Of a stretch of DNA of 27,336 bases, positions 1 through 7,494 are shown piece after piece. Under the pieces are notes generated by a model. The model made no database searches and had not been told where the DNA came from. It saw only the letters and a list, made by a program, of their open reading frames with translations. How positions within the stretch are numbered: position 1 is the first letter of the stretch; the number at the start of each line of letters is the position of its first letter. Position numbers and translations under genes: made by a program. Origin of the DNA: CAYTZN01 sp964442495 (GTDB lineage: Bacteria; Pseudomonadota; Gammaproteobacteria; Legionellales; Legionellaceae); contig CAYTZN010000021.1 of NCBI GenBank assembly GCA_964442495.1, forward strand, positions 1-27,336, in the 5' to 3' direction.

Positions 1-196
1 CCAGGCGATCTTGATCAAGCCATCCAGCCCAGTTATCCCCGTTTGGATTTATAAATCTCCACACCAATTTTTCAATCCCTTTTTGTACGCTAGCCTCGTG
101 ATTTTGAGGCGCACTGAACTGGATGCCGCGGACAAAGCCGCGGCACGTAGGGGGCATTTTTACATTATTGCAGTCTTCTACGTAGCCAATATTCAC
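1..196 (-). CDS. Possible partial CDS running off the left edge
   Basis: A minus-strand reading frame is open from a TAA at 209-211 down to base 1, with possible starts GTG at 194-196 or ATG at 155-157. The N-terminal part would read NIGYVEDCNNVK..., and the distal part is rich in Trp, Asn and Asp (KLVWRFINPNGDNWAGWLD), which looks more like coding than noise. A GC-rich palindrome (119-151) lies inside the frame and would encode Pro-Thr-Cys-Arg-Gly-Phe-Val-Arg-Gly-Ile-Gln, which argues that part of the frame is fortuitous. GGAAAG lies only two bases before the GTG, so the start signal is poor. I recognise no family. It may be a real gene end, a decayed gene, or chance. Confidence 0.22.
   Translation of the reverse strand, partial: MNIGYVEDCNNVKMPPTCRGFVRGIQFSAPQNHEASVQKGIEKLVWRFINPNGDNWAGWLDQDRL
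119..151. repeat. Palindromic GC-rich dispersed repeat, copy 1
   Basis: An 8-bp perfect stem, TGCCGCGG (124-131) pairing with CCGCGGCA (138-145), encloses a 6-base loop ACAAAG. The flanks CTGGA and CGTAGG are shared, with small changes, by a second copy at 15852-15883. The block is far more GC-rich than its AT-rich surroundings. It resembles the short palindromic intergenic repeats I associate with Legionella genomes, but that comparison is from memory and unverified. Confidence 0.65.
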
Positions 197-346
197 TTTC
201 TTTCCATGTTAAAGTGATCCTCAATACAGCAAGGCAAATGCATCTCATCTGCTATACTTCATGGAGGCATGTTAATTTTCTTCGCGGCAAGGCTTGGATA
301 ATAGGAGTGCGTGCACGTAAAATAGCTAAAACCGCTGCACTAACTG

Positions 347-366
347 TTTAATAATTTGTTAATATT
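347..366 (+). promoter_or_regulatory. PmrA-box-like tandem site upstream of the 716-aa gene
   Basis: Two 9-mers, TTTAATAAT (347-355) and GTTAATATT (358-366), are in direct orientation separated by exactly two bases. The established Legionella PmrA consensus is cTTAATatT-N2-cTTAATatT; the halves match at 7/9 and 8/9 positions with the exact 11-base period. A possible -10, TATATA (384-389), follows 17 bases later, before the start at 408. In L. pneumophila the PmrAB system directly activates many Dot/Icm effector genes through this element, so the site supports both regulation and effector status of the gene downstream. AT-richness makes chance matches possible. Confidence 0.55.
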
Positions 367-407
367 ATCCGTGTAGTATGTTGTATATAAGACTTAAGGG
401 GTTAAAC

Positions 408-2558
408 ATGGCAATGAATCAAGAACTTTTATCAGCAATTCAAGGGCTACAACCAGCAGCGGATGATGCAGGCAAAGTTATTCAACTTCAAGCACTTGAT
501 GCATTGATAAAAGCCTCTTTAAATCCTTTAGCCGACCCATTTAGAGAGCAAGTCATTAGATTTAAAGATGTATTTTCGCCAGCGGGTGCCTTTAATGATA
601 AACATGCTGACGATAATCATTTCCTATCCCCTGGCGATGATGGGGGGGCCAATAATTTAAGGCAACTCCAACGTGAAGCTGCAAAAAAACGCATTGAACT
701 GAGTTTGCCTAGTGCCACGCCTGAAATCAAAGCCTCTCTTCTTGAAGCCGAAAATATAGCAACCCTCCGTGAGCGTTTGGGAGAGGATGCTTTTGGTAAT
801 TTATCTACCAGTGCGCATTGGGGTGGTAGCGATATAGGTGGCGACCCTACCCTTACAGATGATGTGTTAACAGGTATTCAACGTAACTTAAGTCAAGAAA
901 ATTTAGGCGATATTTATACTCAATTAGAAACGCTGGAACGTTCATTAAATGAAGAGAAAACTGCTTCTATGAAAGCGGTATTAGAGGCTATTACCAATGA
1001 TGTAAAAACCATTAAAAAAGCAAAAGATGAACTCGTCCCTTTCTTTGTGTCATACACTAATCTTCAACAAGAGTTAGATAAACCTGAGCATACCGGAAAG
1101 CTTGACCTGCCTGGAAATAATGCGAGTAAAGTACGAATTGATGCGCTACACCGCCGAGCCGAGGCACTCCAAGCCCTTATTCGTCTTAAAATGGACTTTT
1201 TAAATGAAGTGATTCAAGCAAAATCAGCGGCGGTATTAGAACAATTACGTTTAAGTAATCTGCCCCCTCAGAAAACGGCAAAAGCACTTCATAGACTCTT
1301 AAACAGTGCCGAGAAGTCTTCTGTTGAGCTAGACGATGCTTTTGAATTAGAGAAAATGAGTGGTGCAGTAATAACAGACGAAATCAATCAAGCACATAAA
1401 GCCGCACAAAAAGCACTTATTCAATTAAAAATGACAACCTATGCTGCAGAAGCCAACGAGCTGCATGCAAAAATCGAAGAGATAACCAACAAACTAAACG
1501 GCGCTGACAAATCTCTTTTAGCTCATCAAAAAAGGGAAAAGTTAGCCCTTGCATCGCAACATCTTGAGCAATTACAAAAAGTATCTGATAAAACAAGCAG
1601 GGCTCATGATGCAATACCCGAGGATCTTTTGAGTGCAAAAGAATTCGCGGAAATAAATACAAAAGTAGATGCCATAAAAACCATTGTTGACGAAGACGAG
1701 TCATTAGTAACGCCAATGGTCGAAAAATATAAAAAGCCAAAGGTTGCAACCACTTTCATGGAGTCTTCGAGCAACCAAACCTTAAATTTTACGGATGATG
1801 TAGTAAAAAAAGGCACAGATTTTAGATCCAAGTTGCCTTCGCCCAAAGCTGAGGACGTTGAAGGCATGCATCACACCTCCGTAGAGTATGCAGATCACCC
1901 TCAAAAGGTTTTCTTTAAAGGGGTAAGGCTTGAAGAAGGTGATGTTATTCGTTCGACGGCTAATTTCCAAACGCCTGCGGCGGGAGGAGCTCCAGCCTCA
2001 CCAAAAAAAGGCATTTTGGTACAAGATCATCGGGGTAAAGTCACTGATTGGACTGACCCTGCACAAAATTTGTCGGATTCACAAAAAGCTGAAATGGCTA
2101 TAAAGCAAGCTAAAATGCTTTTGGTGAATTACAGGCCTGGCTGCGGTGCTATTATTATTAAATGCGCTGATCAAGCACAGGGGAAACGACTTTATGCGGC
2201 CACGCTTTTTTTTATAAAAGGTAACCCTGAATTAAATAAATTAGAAATAATCTCCAATAATGTCGAAGGCCCAGGCGGTAATTTTTTAACCCGTGGCAGA
2301 AATGCCAATGCTTTTATTGAGGCTCATCTACCGACTGAATTGATAAATCGAAATACTGTTAATGAGCAAAAAAAGCAAGTTGGGCTTTTTGTAAAGGGCA
2401 CTTCGGCGTATCGGAAGGAGCTTAATGACAAGCGAGAGAAAGATAAAAAATTCAATGGCTCTCCTGATGAAAAAATTGACCATGATGAACAAAGAGATGC
2501 ACAGGACTACCTTGATAACGGTGATTATGGTAGTAAGGGTAGAAGCCTCAGGAAATAA
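408..2558 (+). CDS. Large coiled-coil protein of unknown function, candidate Dot/Icm effector
   Basis: Start chosen at ATG 408 because AAGGGG (396-401) lies six bases before it; an in-frame ATG at 378 has no ribosome binding site and falls in the promoter region. The 716-residue product has no signal peptide or membrane segment. Long charged, Leu/Ala/Gln-rich helices likely to form coiled coils lie at about residues 160-230, 244-285 and 330-405. A compact region at about 555-650 follows (MLLVNYRPGCGAIIIKC, then LNKLEIISNN), and the C-terminal 60 residues are highly charged (acidic DEKIDHDEQRD, then basic KGRSLRK). I recognise no catalytic motif. The architecture and the PmrA-box-like site upstream fit a type IVB secreted effector of Legionella; this is inference. 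murI begins 14 bases downstream, so read-through is likely. Confidence 0.85.
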   Translation: MAMNQELLSAIQGLQPAADDAGKVIQLQALDALIKASLNPLADPFREQVIRFKDVFSPAGAFNDKHADDNHFLSPGDDGGANNLRQLQREAAKKRIELSLPSATPEIKASLLEAENIATLRERLGEDAFGNLSTSAHWGGSDIGGDPTLTDDVLTGIQRNLSQENLGDIYTQLETLERSLNEEKTASMKAVLEAITNDVKTIKKAKDELVPFFVSYTNLQQELDKPEHTGKLDLPGNNASKVRIDALHRRAEALQALIRLKMDFLNEVIQAKSAAVLEQLRLSNLPPQKTAKALHRLLNSAEKSSVELDDAFELEKMSGAVITDEINQAHKAAQKALIQLKMTTYAAEANELHAKIEEITNKLNGADKSLLAHQKREKLALASQHLEQLQKVSDKTSRAHDAIPEDLLSAKEFAEINTKVDAIKTIVDEDESLVTPMVEKYKKPKVATTFMESSSNQTLNFTDDVVKKGTDFRSKLPSPKAEDVEGMHHTSVEYADHPQKVFFKGVRLEEGDVIRSTANFQTPAAGGAPASPKKGILVQDHRGKVTDWTDPAQNLSDSQKAEMAIKQAKMLLVNYRPGCGAIIIKCADQAQGKRLYAATLFFIKGNPELNKLEIISNNVEGPGGNFLTRGRNANAFIEAHLPTELINRNTVNEQKKQVGLFVKGTSAYRKELNDKREKDKKFNGSPDEKIDHDEQRDAQDYLDNGDYGSKGRSLRK

Positions 2559-2572
2559 CCCATAGGGAATAT

Positions 2573-3382
2573 ATGAGCAAGTCACAATTGGCTATTGGTG
2601 TTTTTGATTCAGGGATGGGGGGGTTAACCGTATTGCGTGCTTTGCGCGAGCTTCTACCACAGGAGTCCTTTATTTATTTAGGCGATACAGCACGCCTACC
2701 TTATGGTACTAAAAGCCCAAACACCGTTCAGCAGTATGCGGTACAAATGGCACGCATATTGGTCGAGCGTCGTATCAAGGCGTTGGTTATTGCTTGTAAT
2801 ACAGCAACCACGGCCGCACTTCCTCACCTTCAAGCCATGCTCCCAGACATGCCGGTTTTAGGCGTGGTTGCTCCAGGCGCTGGTGCTGCTATAACAGCCA
2901 CTAAAAACCAACGTATTGCCGTTTTAGCCACTGAAACAACCATTGCTGCTAATGCGTATCAACAGCTAATTAAAACAGCACTGCCCAATGCATTGATCCA
3001 TGCTCGCGCATGCAGCGTTTTGGTTGCACTGGCTGAAGAAGGTATGGTCGATAATGCCATTGCGCGTGCCGCTCTTTTGCATTATACAAGTGATGTGTCC
3101 GATGAGGATACGGTATTGTTGGGATGTACACATTTTCCTGTTTTTAAATCATTATTAAGCACGTTAATGCCTAAAGGTGTGTCTATTGTTGATTCTGCTG
3201 ATGCCACAGCACAAGCTTTGCAGCAGGTATTGATTGAAAAAAACTTACTAAAAAATGGGGCATCATCAAGTGGAGCCATTCAGTATTTAGTAACTGACTC
3301 GGTAAAAAGGTTTTTACACGTGGGTGAAATTTTCTTAAATGAAACACTGTCAGCTGCTGATATTGAGCTGGTAGATATATAG
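2573..3382 (+). CDS. murI: Glutamate racemase
   Basis: Cofactor-independent racemase converting L-glutamate to D-glutamate for the peptidoglycan stem peptide; cytoplasmic. The 269-residue length is normal. The N-terminal FDSGMGGLT motif carries the conserved Asp12, and the two catalytic cysteines are visible as ACNTAT (Cys75) and GCTHFP (Cys185). AGGGAA lies seven bases before the ATG. The gene starts 14 bases after the stop of the upstream coiled-coil gene on the same strand and converges on gpsA, whose stop is about 30 bases away. No separate promoter is evident in the 14-base gap, so murI is either read from the upstream promoter or from one inside that gene. Confidence 0.96.
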   Translation: MSKSQLAIGVFDSGMGGLTVLRALRELLPQESFIYLGDTARLPYGTKSPNTVQQYAVQMARILVERRIKALVIACNTATTAALPHLQAMLPDMPVLGVVAPGAGAAITATKNQRIAVLATETTIAANAYQQLIKTALPNALIHARACSVLVALAEEGMVDNAIARAALLHYTSDVSDEDTVLLGCTHFPVFKSLLSTLMPKGVSIVDSADATAQALQQVLIEKNLLKNGASSSGAIQYLVTDSVKRFLHVGEIFLNETLSAADIELVDI

Positions 3383-3412
3383 TGGTTATAGTCGAATAAA
3401 TTTTAAATGACG

Positions 3413-4402
3413 CTACTCATCCCGAGGCGGGCGGCTCATTAAATTAATGACTGCTTGCTGGGCGCTGATTGTTCCTTGTAACAACGCATTTACTTCGCTA
3501 CAAATGGGCATTTCAACCTTATGGGCTGCTGCAATGGCGCAGATTTGTGCGGCATTGTGTTTGCCTTCCACCACTTGACCAATGTGTTTTTCAGCCTCAA
3601 GAAAACTCATTCCCTGTCCAATGTGCAAACCAAATCGGCGGTTACGGGATTGATTATCGGTGCAGGTTAAGACCAGGTCACCTACACCTGCCAATCCCAT
3701 GAAGGTTTCTTGGCGTGCATTCAAGCACAAACCTAAACGAGTCATTTCAGCAAGACCCCGGGTGATGAGGGCTGCCTTGGCATTGGCCCCGTAAAGCAAG
3801 CCATCGCTTATTCCACATGCAATCGCTAACACGTTTTTAATTGCGCCACAGAGTTGCACGCCATCGATATCATCGGATAAATAGACACGCATATTATCAT
3901 GGTGAAAAAGTGCATGAAGACGTTTTAAATAAGCGGGGTCTTTGCCCGCAATCACCAGTGCTGTAGGTAAAAAATGAGCTACTTCACGCGCAAACGAGGG
4001 ACCTGAAATGGCCGCCATGGGGAAGGATTCACCCCATTTTTCTGAAACTAACTGGCTCAATAGCGCATGGGTTTTGGGATCAACACCTTTGGTAAGCCAC
4101 GAAAGACCACTGGGTGCTTTTTTTATGCTAGAGAGTAACGTCATAAAAGCGTGTGAAGGAACTGCCACAATCACGTCTGAGGCAGATACCATGCATTCAT
4201 CAAGGTTAGACGTTAGGGTGAGTGTGGGTGGAAAATGTACATCAGGCAAGTACTTAAGATTAAGTCGGTTTTTTTCCATGCTGGCAACATGTTCAGGGTT
4301 ATGCCCCCATAACATCACATGATGGCCACTATTAGCTAAGTGAACCGCAACGGCAGTTCCCCAAGAGCCCGCTCCTAAGAGTGCAATGGCCTGTTTCTTC
4401 AT
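3413..4402 (-). CDS. gpsA: NAD(P)-dependent glycerol-3-phosphate dehydrogenase
   Basis: Reduces dihydroxyacetone phosphate to sn-glycerol-3-phosphate, the backbone precursor of phospholipids. The 329-residue protein has the N-terminal Rossmann motif LLGAGSWGTAVA, the conserved AISGPSFAREV segment, and the GAIKNVLAIACGISDGL segment carrying the catalytic lysine. It is the last gene of a minus-strand run, 42 bases after secB; the secB-gpsA pairing is also found in E. coli. The ribosome binding site is weak. Confidence 0.96.
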   Translation of the reverse strand: MKKQAIALLGAGSWGTAVAVHLANSGHHVMLWGHNPEHVASMEKNRLNLKYLPDVHFPPTLTLTSNLDECMVSASDVIVAVPSHAFMTLLSSIKKAPSGLSWLTKGVDPKTHALLSQLVSEKWGESFPMAAISGPSFAREVAHFLPTALVIAGKDPAYLKRLHALFHHDNMRVYLSDDIDGVQLCGAIKNVLAIACGISDGLLYGANAKAALITRGLAEMTRLGLCLNARQETFMGLAGVGDLVLTCTDNQSRNRRFGLHIGQGMSFLEAEKHIGQVVEGKHNAAQICAIAAAHKVEMPICSEVNALLQGTISAQQAVINLMSRPPRDE

Positions 4403-4444
4403 GATGTAAAGCGGCTTAACGTGAACATGTTGAACCTCTATAGA

Positions 4445-4933
4445 TTAATGTGCTTGTTCAGTTTGCTTTTCGGTGCTTGCTTTTTGTTTTTCTTCCAACT
4501 GCTGCATGTAGAGTGCATCAAAATTGATAGGTGCTAATACCAATTGAGGGAAGCTGCCGCGGATTACTTCTGCAGTAATGGCTTCTCGAGCATAAGGGAA
4601 AAGAATACTAGGGCAAAAACTACCCAGTAAGTGATCCAGTTGAGGTGATGGCGCACCTTGGATTGTAAAAATACCTGCTTGGCGAATTTCAACTAAAAAA
4701 GCAGTAGCGCCCTTGTTTTTTACAGTAGCAGTAACAGTTAATACAACTTCATAGATACCTGATTCAAGTGTTGTGTGTTGCGTGTTTAAATCTAAAGATA
4801 ATTCAGGTTCCCATTGCTGTTGAAAAATGGCTGGTGTGTTGGTGGTTTCAAACGATAGATCTTTGACATAGATACGTTGAATCATGAATTGGGTTTCAGG
4901 GGCTTGTTGCTCTGTACTTGATTTATCTGTCAT
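4445..4933 (-). CDS. secB: Protein-export chaperone SecB
   Basis: Tetrameric cytosolic chaperone that keeps presecretory proteins unfolded and hands them to SecA. The 162 residues match the family length. Recognisable segments are FMIQRIYVKDLSFETTNTP near the N-terminus, LDLNTQ, and the C-terminal LAPINFDALYMQQL. The N-terminal extension (TDKSSTEQQAPE) and the C-terminal Lys/Glu/Gln tail are typical flexible ends. It sits 40 bases behind the YibN-like rhodanese gene and 42 bases ahead of gpsA, so it is likely part of one operon. In E. coli grxC lies between yibN and secB; no such gene fits here. Confidence 0.95.
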   Translation of the reverse strand: MTDKSSTEQQAPETQFMIQRIYVKDLSFETTNTPAIFQQQWEPELSLDLNTQHTTLESGIYEVVLTVTATVKNKGATAFLVEIRQAGIFTIQGAPSPQLDHLLGSFCPSILFPYAREAITAEVIRGSFPQLVLAPINFDALYMQQLEEKQKASTEKQTEQAH

Positions 4934-4973
4934 TTTTATAGTTATCCATAGTGAGTGTTCATTAAAAATAGTG

Positions 4974-5399
4974 TTAATTTTTGCCTTTAACCAAAGGAAG
5001 CTTCGCTTCTTGCCAGGCCGTGATTCCGCCGGTTAATACCATAGGTTCTGTAAATCCCATCGTTCGTAATTTAGCTGCATGTGCTGCTGATTGCAAACCG
5101 CGGGCACAGACAAAAATAACAGGTTTTGTTTTGTATTTATCCATGCGTTGTTCGTTAAAATCATCTACTGAGGCATGAACAGCATCAATAATATGCCCGG
5201 CACGAAAAGCGTCAATATCTCGTATGTCAATAATCACGGCTTCCTCATGATTTATTTTATCAATGACTTGAGCCGGCGATAGTGCTTTTGCGCGTTTTTT
5301 TTGTGCAAACAACTCATTGATGAAAATTAAAGAGAGGATGGCTATTAACGCTAAAAAAAGCGTCCAATGATTTGTGATAAATTGTGTTATTTGTTCCAT
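4974..5399 (-). CDS. yibN: YibN-like membrane-anchored rhodanese
   Basis: Start placed at ATG 5399 (MEQITQ), preceded by AGG at suitable spacing; the longer frame to 5513 would overlap the rhodanese gene upstream and add an unlikely leader. The 141-residue product has one N-terminal membrane segment (about residues 12-30, TLFLALIAILSLIFI) followed by a rhodanese domain with the signature IDIRDIDAFRAGHI and an active-site loop beginning CARGLQ. This is the architecture of E. coli YibN, also a neighbour of secB and gpsA. The physiological sulfur acceptor is unknown; a link to envelope or membrane-protein biogenesis is only suggested by the neighbourhood. Confidence 0.9.
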   Translation of the reverse strand: MEQITQFITNHWTLFLALIAILSLIFINELFAQKKRAKALSPAQVIDKINHEEAVIIDIRDIDAFRAGHIIDAVHASVDDFNEQRMDKYKTKPVIFVCARGLQSAAHAAKLRTMGFTEPMVLTGGITAWQEAKLPLVKGKN

Positions 5400-5463
5400 G
5401 AAAAACCTATTTTGGGTAATAAACTCGCGAATTATCTCGAGAATAGGGCAACAACGCAAGCCG

Positions 5464-5796
5464 TTATTCCTGAACAGGGTACCCAGCTTTAGCCCATTCA
5501 GCAATTCCGCCATCTACCGAGTAAACATTGGTATAGCCTAAGTCCATGAGGTAACCTGCTGCTGTTAACGAGCGTACCCCGCCTCGGCAATGCAAATAGA
5601 TAGGCTTTTCAAGATCAGGTTCGTGGATTGCAATTTTGCCTGCGAGCGTGTCTTTTTGAAGGTGAAGTGCACCTGGAATGCGTTGCTCCTGCCATTCTTC
5701 GTCTTCGCGAACGTCTATAAGGCATAGTGTGGGGTCGCTATCCATGCGCTTTTTTAATTCGTGTACGTTGATGGTCTTTATTTTATGGTCGGTCAT
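5464..5796 (-). CDS. Single-domain rhodanese (GlpE-like sulfurtransferase)
   Basis: Start set at ATG 5796, preceded on the minus strand by AGGGAA; the longer frame to 5952 is in the shadow of the upstream membrane protein gene. The 110-residue protein is a single rhodanese domain: LIDVREDEEWQEQRIPGA, then the active-site loop HCRGGVRS with the persulfide-carrying cysteine, then GYTNVYSVDGGIAEWAKAGYP. It has no membrane anchor, so it should be cytosolic. It overlaps the upstream gene by 14 bases and is followed 64 bases later by the YibN-like rhodanese, giving two different rhodaneses in tandem. Confidence 0.92.
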   Translation of the reverse strand: MTDHKIKTINVHELKKRMDSDPTLCLIDVREDEEWQEQRIPGALHLQKDTLAGKIAIHEPDLEKPIYLHCRGGVRSLTAAGYLMDLGYTNVYSVDGGIAEWAKAGYPVQE

Positions 5797-6064
5797 AATG
5801 ATTTTCCCTAATGAATGGTCGAGTAAAGGTGGAATGGTGGATAAACCAATAAATAGCTGCAGTGACAATGCCACCAATGAGCGTTGCAAACGCCCAGCTA
5901 CTGGCAGAAACCAATGCGGTTCGCTGTCCAAGCTTGTACAGCTGGCCGGCATCTCGTGCTACGCCACCTGCAAAAATAAGATGAAGAATAGCGTTAATGA
6001 GGAGCAGTAAGTAATACACCGTTTGAAATTGATGATTAAAATGTTGAGCAAATTCAAAAAGCAT
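5783..6064 (-). CDS. Small two-helix membrane protein of unknown function
   Basis: A 93-residue product with two clear hydrophobic segments, about residues 13-34 (VYYLLLLINAILHLIFAGG) and 50-71 (ALVSASSWAFATLIGGIVTAA). The linker contains Asp, Lys and Arg. On the minus strand the ATG is preceded by AGGAAGGA about ten bases upstream. The gene overlaps the rhodanese start by 14 bases, which suggests translational coupling and that it heads the rhodanese-yibN-secB-gpsA run. I recognise no named family. Its reality rests on the ribosome binding site, the overlap and the two membrane spans. Confidence 0.7.
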   Translation of the reverse strand: MLFEFAQHFNHQFQTVYYLLLLINAILHLIFAGGVARDAGQLYKLGQRTALVSASSWAFATLIGGIVTAAIYWFIHHSTFTRPFIRENHYDRP

Positions 6065-6132
6065 GTCAGAAGAGTCCTTCCTAGCGTTTTAAAAGATAAA
6101 GAGCATGAAGCAGTATATCAGGGCAATAGGGC

Positions 6133-6160
6133 TTGTCCATGCTTTCATTCTCGTTATAAC
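6133..6160 (+). promoter_or_regulatory. Candidate sigma-70 promoter for gshAB
   Basis: TTGTCC (6133-6138) and TATAAC (6155-6160) are separated by 16 bases and lie about 47 bases before the gshA start. The -10 matches consensus at 5/6 and the -35 at 4/6. The region also lies between divergent genes, so it may carry the promoter of the minus-strand run as well, for which I see no convincing hexamers. Confidence 0.35.
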
Positions 6161-6207
6161 CTGCGGTAACATCGGATGATGCCTTATTCCAAAAGTGGTA
6201 TAGATTA

Positions 6208-7494
6208 ATGAATACGCCAGTACCTCATTTAACGACAGCGTACGCTGGTCCGTTGCAACATGTTGAAGAAATTATTTTAAACCAAGTGGAAACGATTGAA
6301 GCCTGGTTTCGAAAGCGTTGGCAAGATACGCCACCGCCTATTACATCTTCCGTGGATTTACGCCACGCAGGCTTTAAGTTGGCGCCCGTTGATACGAATT
6401 TATTCCCAGCAGGTTTTAATAATCTTAATCGCGATTTTTTGCCGTTGTGTATTCAAGCGGTTCAATCCGTTTTGAGTGATACTTTTCCCAATTGCACCAA
6501 CATACTTATTATTCCCGAAAGCCACACACGCAATGCTTATTACTTGCAAAGCTTAAGCATTTTGCGAGATATTTTTTCTAAAGCAGGATTTACGGTTCGT
6601 ATCGGTAGCTTAGACCCCACTATCATAACACCCACAGAACTAAAAACGGAAAACGGTAAAAAGGTATTGATAGAGCCTCTGATTCGCATAGGTAATGAGG
6701 TCATGCTTTCAGATTTTAACCCGTGCTTATTATTACTCAACAATGATTTATCGACCGGTATTCCAGATATTTTACAAAACCTGCAACAGCAAATTAGGCC
6801 AACACTTAAATTAGGCTGGACTTCGCGCCTTAAATCGAGCCATTTTCAATTTTTTTCTGAAGTGGCCACGGAGTTTGCTGCATTGATTGGTATTGACTCC
6901 TGGTTAGTAAATCCTTTGTTTAGTGCGGTGGACGGCATCGATTTTATGTCACAAACCGGTGTTGAGGCATTGGCTTGTGCGGTAGACGCTCTATTGGCCA
7001 ATATTCGGGTGAAATATGCTACCTATAATATTAAAGAAACACCTTTTGTGGCGGTAAAAGCTGATAATGGCACATACGGCATGAGTGTGATGATGGTGCG
7101 TGAAGGCAAGGAATTGTTGCAGTTAAACCGTAAGCAACGTACGCGCATGGCTGCCAGCAAAGGCAGTCAAAAAGTGACAAGGGTGCTTATCCAAGAGGGT
7201 GTATATAGCTTTGAAACCATGCCCGATGGGGCAGTGGCTGAGCCCGTGGTGTATATGATTGGGCAGTTTGTGGTGGGTGGTTTTTATCGTGTTCATCAAG
7301 CACGTGGCACAGACGATAACCTCAATGCACCTGGCATGCATTTTGAGCCTTTGGCCTTTGCTGAGGCTTGTAACCTTCCTTGTAAAGAGCGAAACGGGGT
7401 GGATACGTCCAATCGATTTTATGCTTATGGCGTGATTGCACGGCTTGCAGCACTTGCTGCGGCTCGTGAAATAGCTGCGATTGGAGGGGAATAA
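6208..7494 (+). CDS. gshA: Glutamate-cysteine ligase, non-enterobacterial class
   Basis: First step of glutathione synthesis: ATP-dependent ligation of L-glutamate (gamma-carboxyl) and L-cysteine. The 428-residue protein is unlike E. coli GshA and matches what I know of the distinct proteobacterial class first defined in Acidithiobacillus (TIGR02049 type): SSVDLRHAGFKLAPVDTNLF, PAGFNNLN, IIPESHTRN, VKADNGTYGMSVM and the late FYAYGVIARLAALAAA. The stop TAA shares its last A with the gshB ATG, so the two genes are translationally coupled. The ribosome binding site before ATG 6208 is weak. Confidence 0.92.
   Translation: MNTPVPHLTTAYAGPLQHVEEIILNQVETIEAWFRKRWQDTPPPITSSVDLRHAGFKLAPVDTNLFPAGFNNLNRDFLPLCIQAVQSVLSDTFPNCTNILIIPESHTRNAYYLQSLSILRDIFSKAGFTVRIGSLDPTIITPTELKTENGKKVLIEPLIRIGNEVMLSDFNPCLLLLNNDLSTGIPDILQNLQQQIRPTLKLGWTSRLKSSHFQFFSEVATEFAALIGIDSWLVNPLFSAVDGIDFMSQTGVEALACAVDALLANIRVKYATYNIKETPFVAVKADNGTYGMSVMMVREGKELLQLNRKQRTRMAASKGSQKVTRVLIQEGVYSFETMPDGAVAEPVVYMIGQFVVGGFYRVHQARGTDDNLNAPGMHFEPLAFAEACNLPCKERNGVDTSNRFYAYGVIARLAALAAAREIAAIGGE

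Noticed and set aside
11..217. 68-codon plus-strand ORF at the left edge
   Set aside because: No ribosome binding site; it runs across the palindromic repeat, and the opposite strand looks more coding-like.
5797..5952. N-terminal extension of the single-domain rhodanese
   Set aside because: Antisense-like composition, and it overlaps the two-helix membrane protein gene in another frame; ATG 5796 has AGGGAA upstream.
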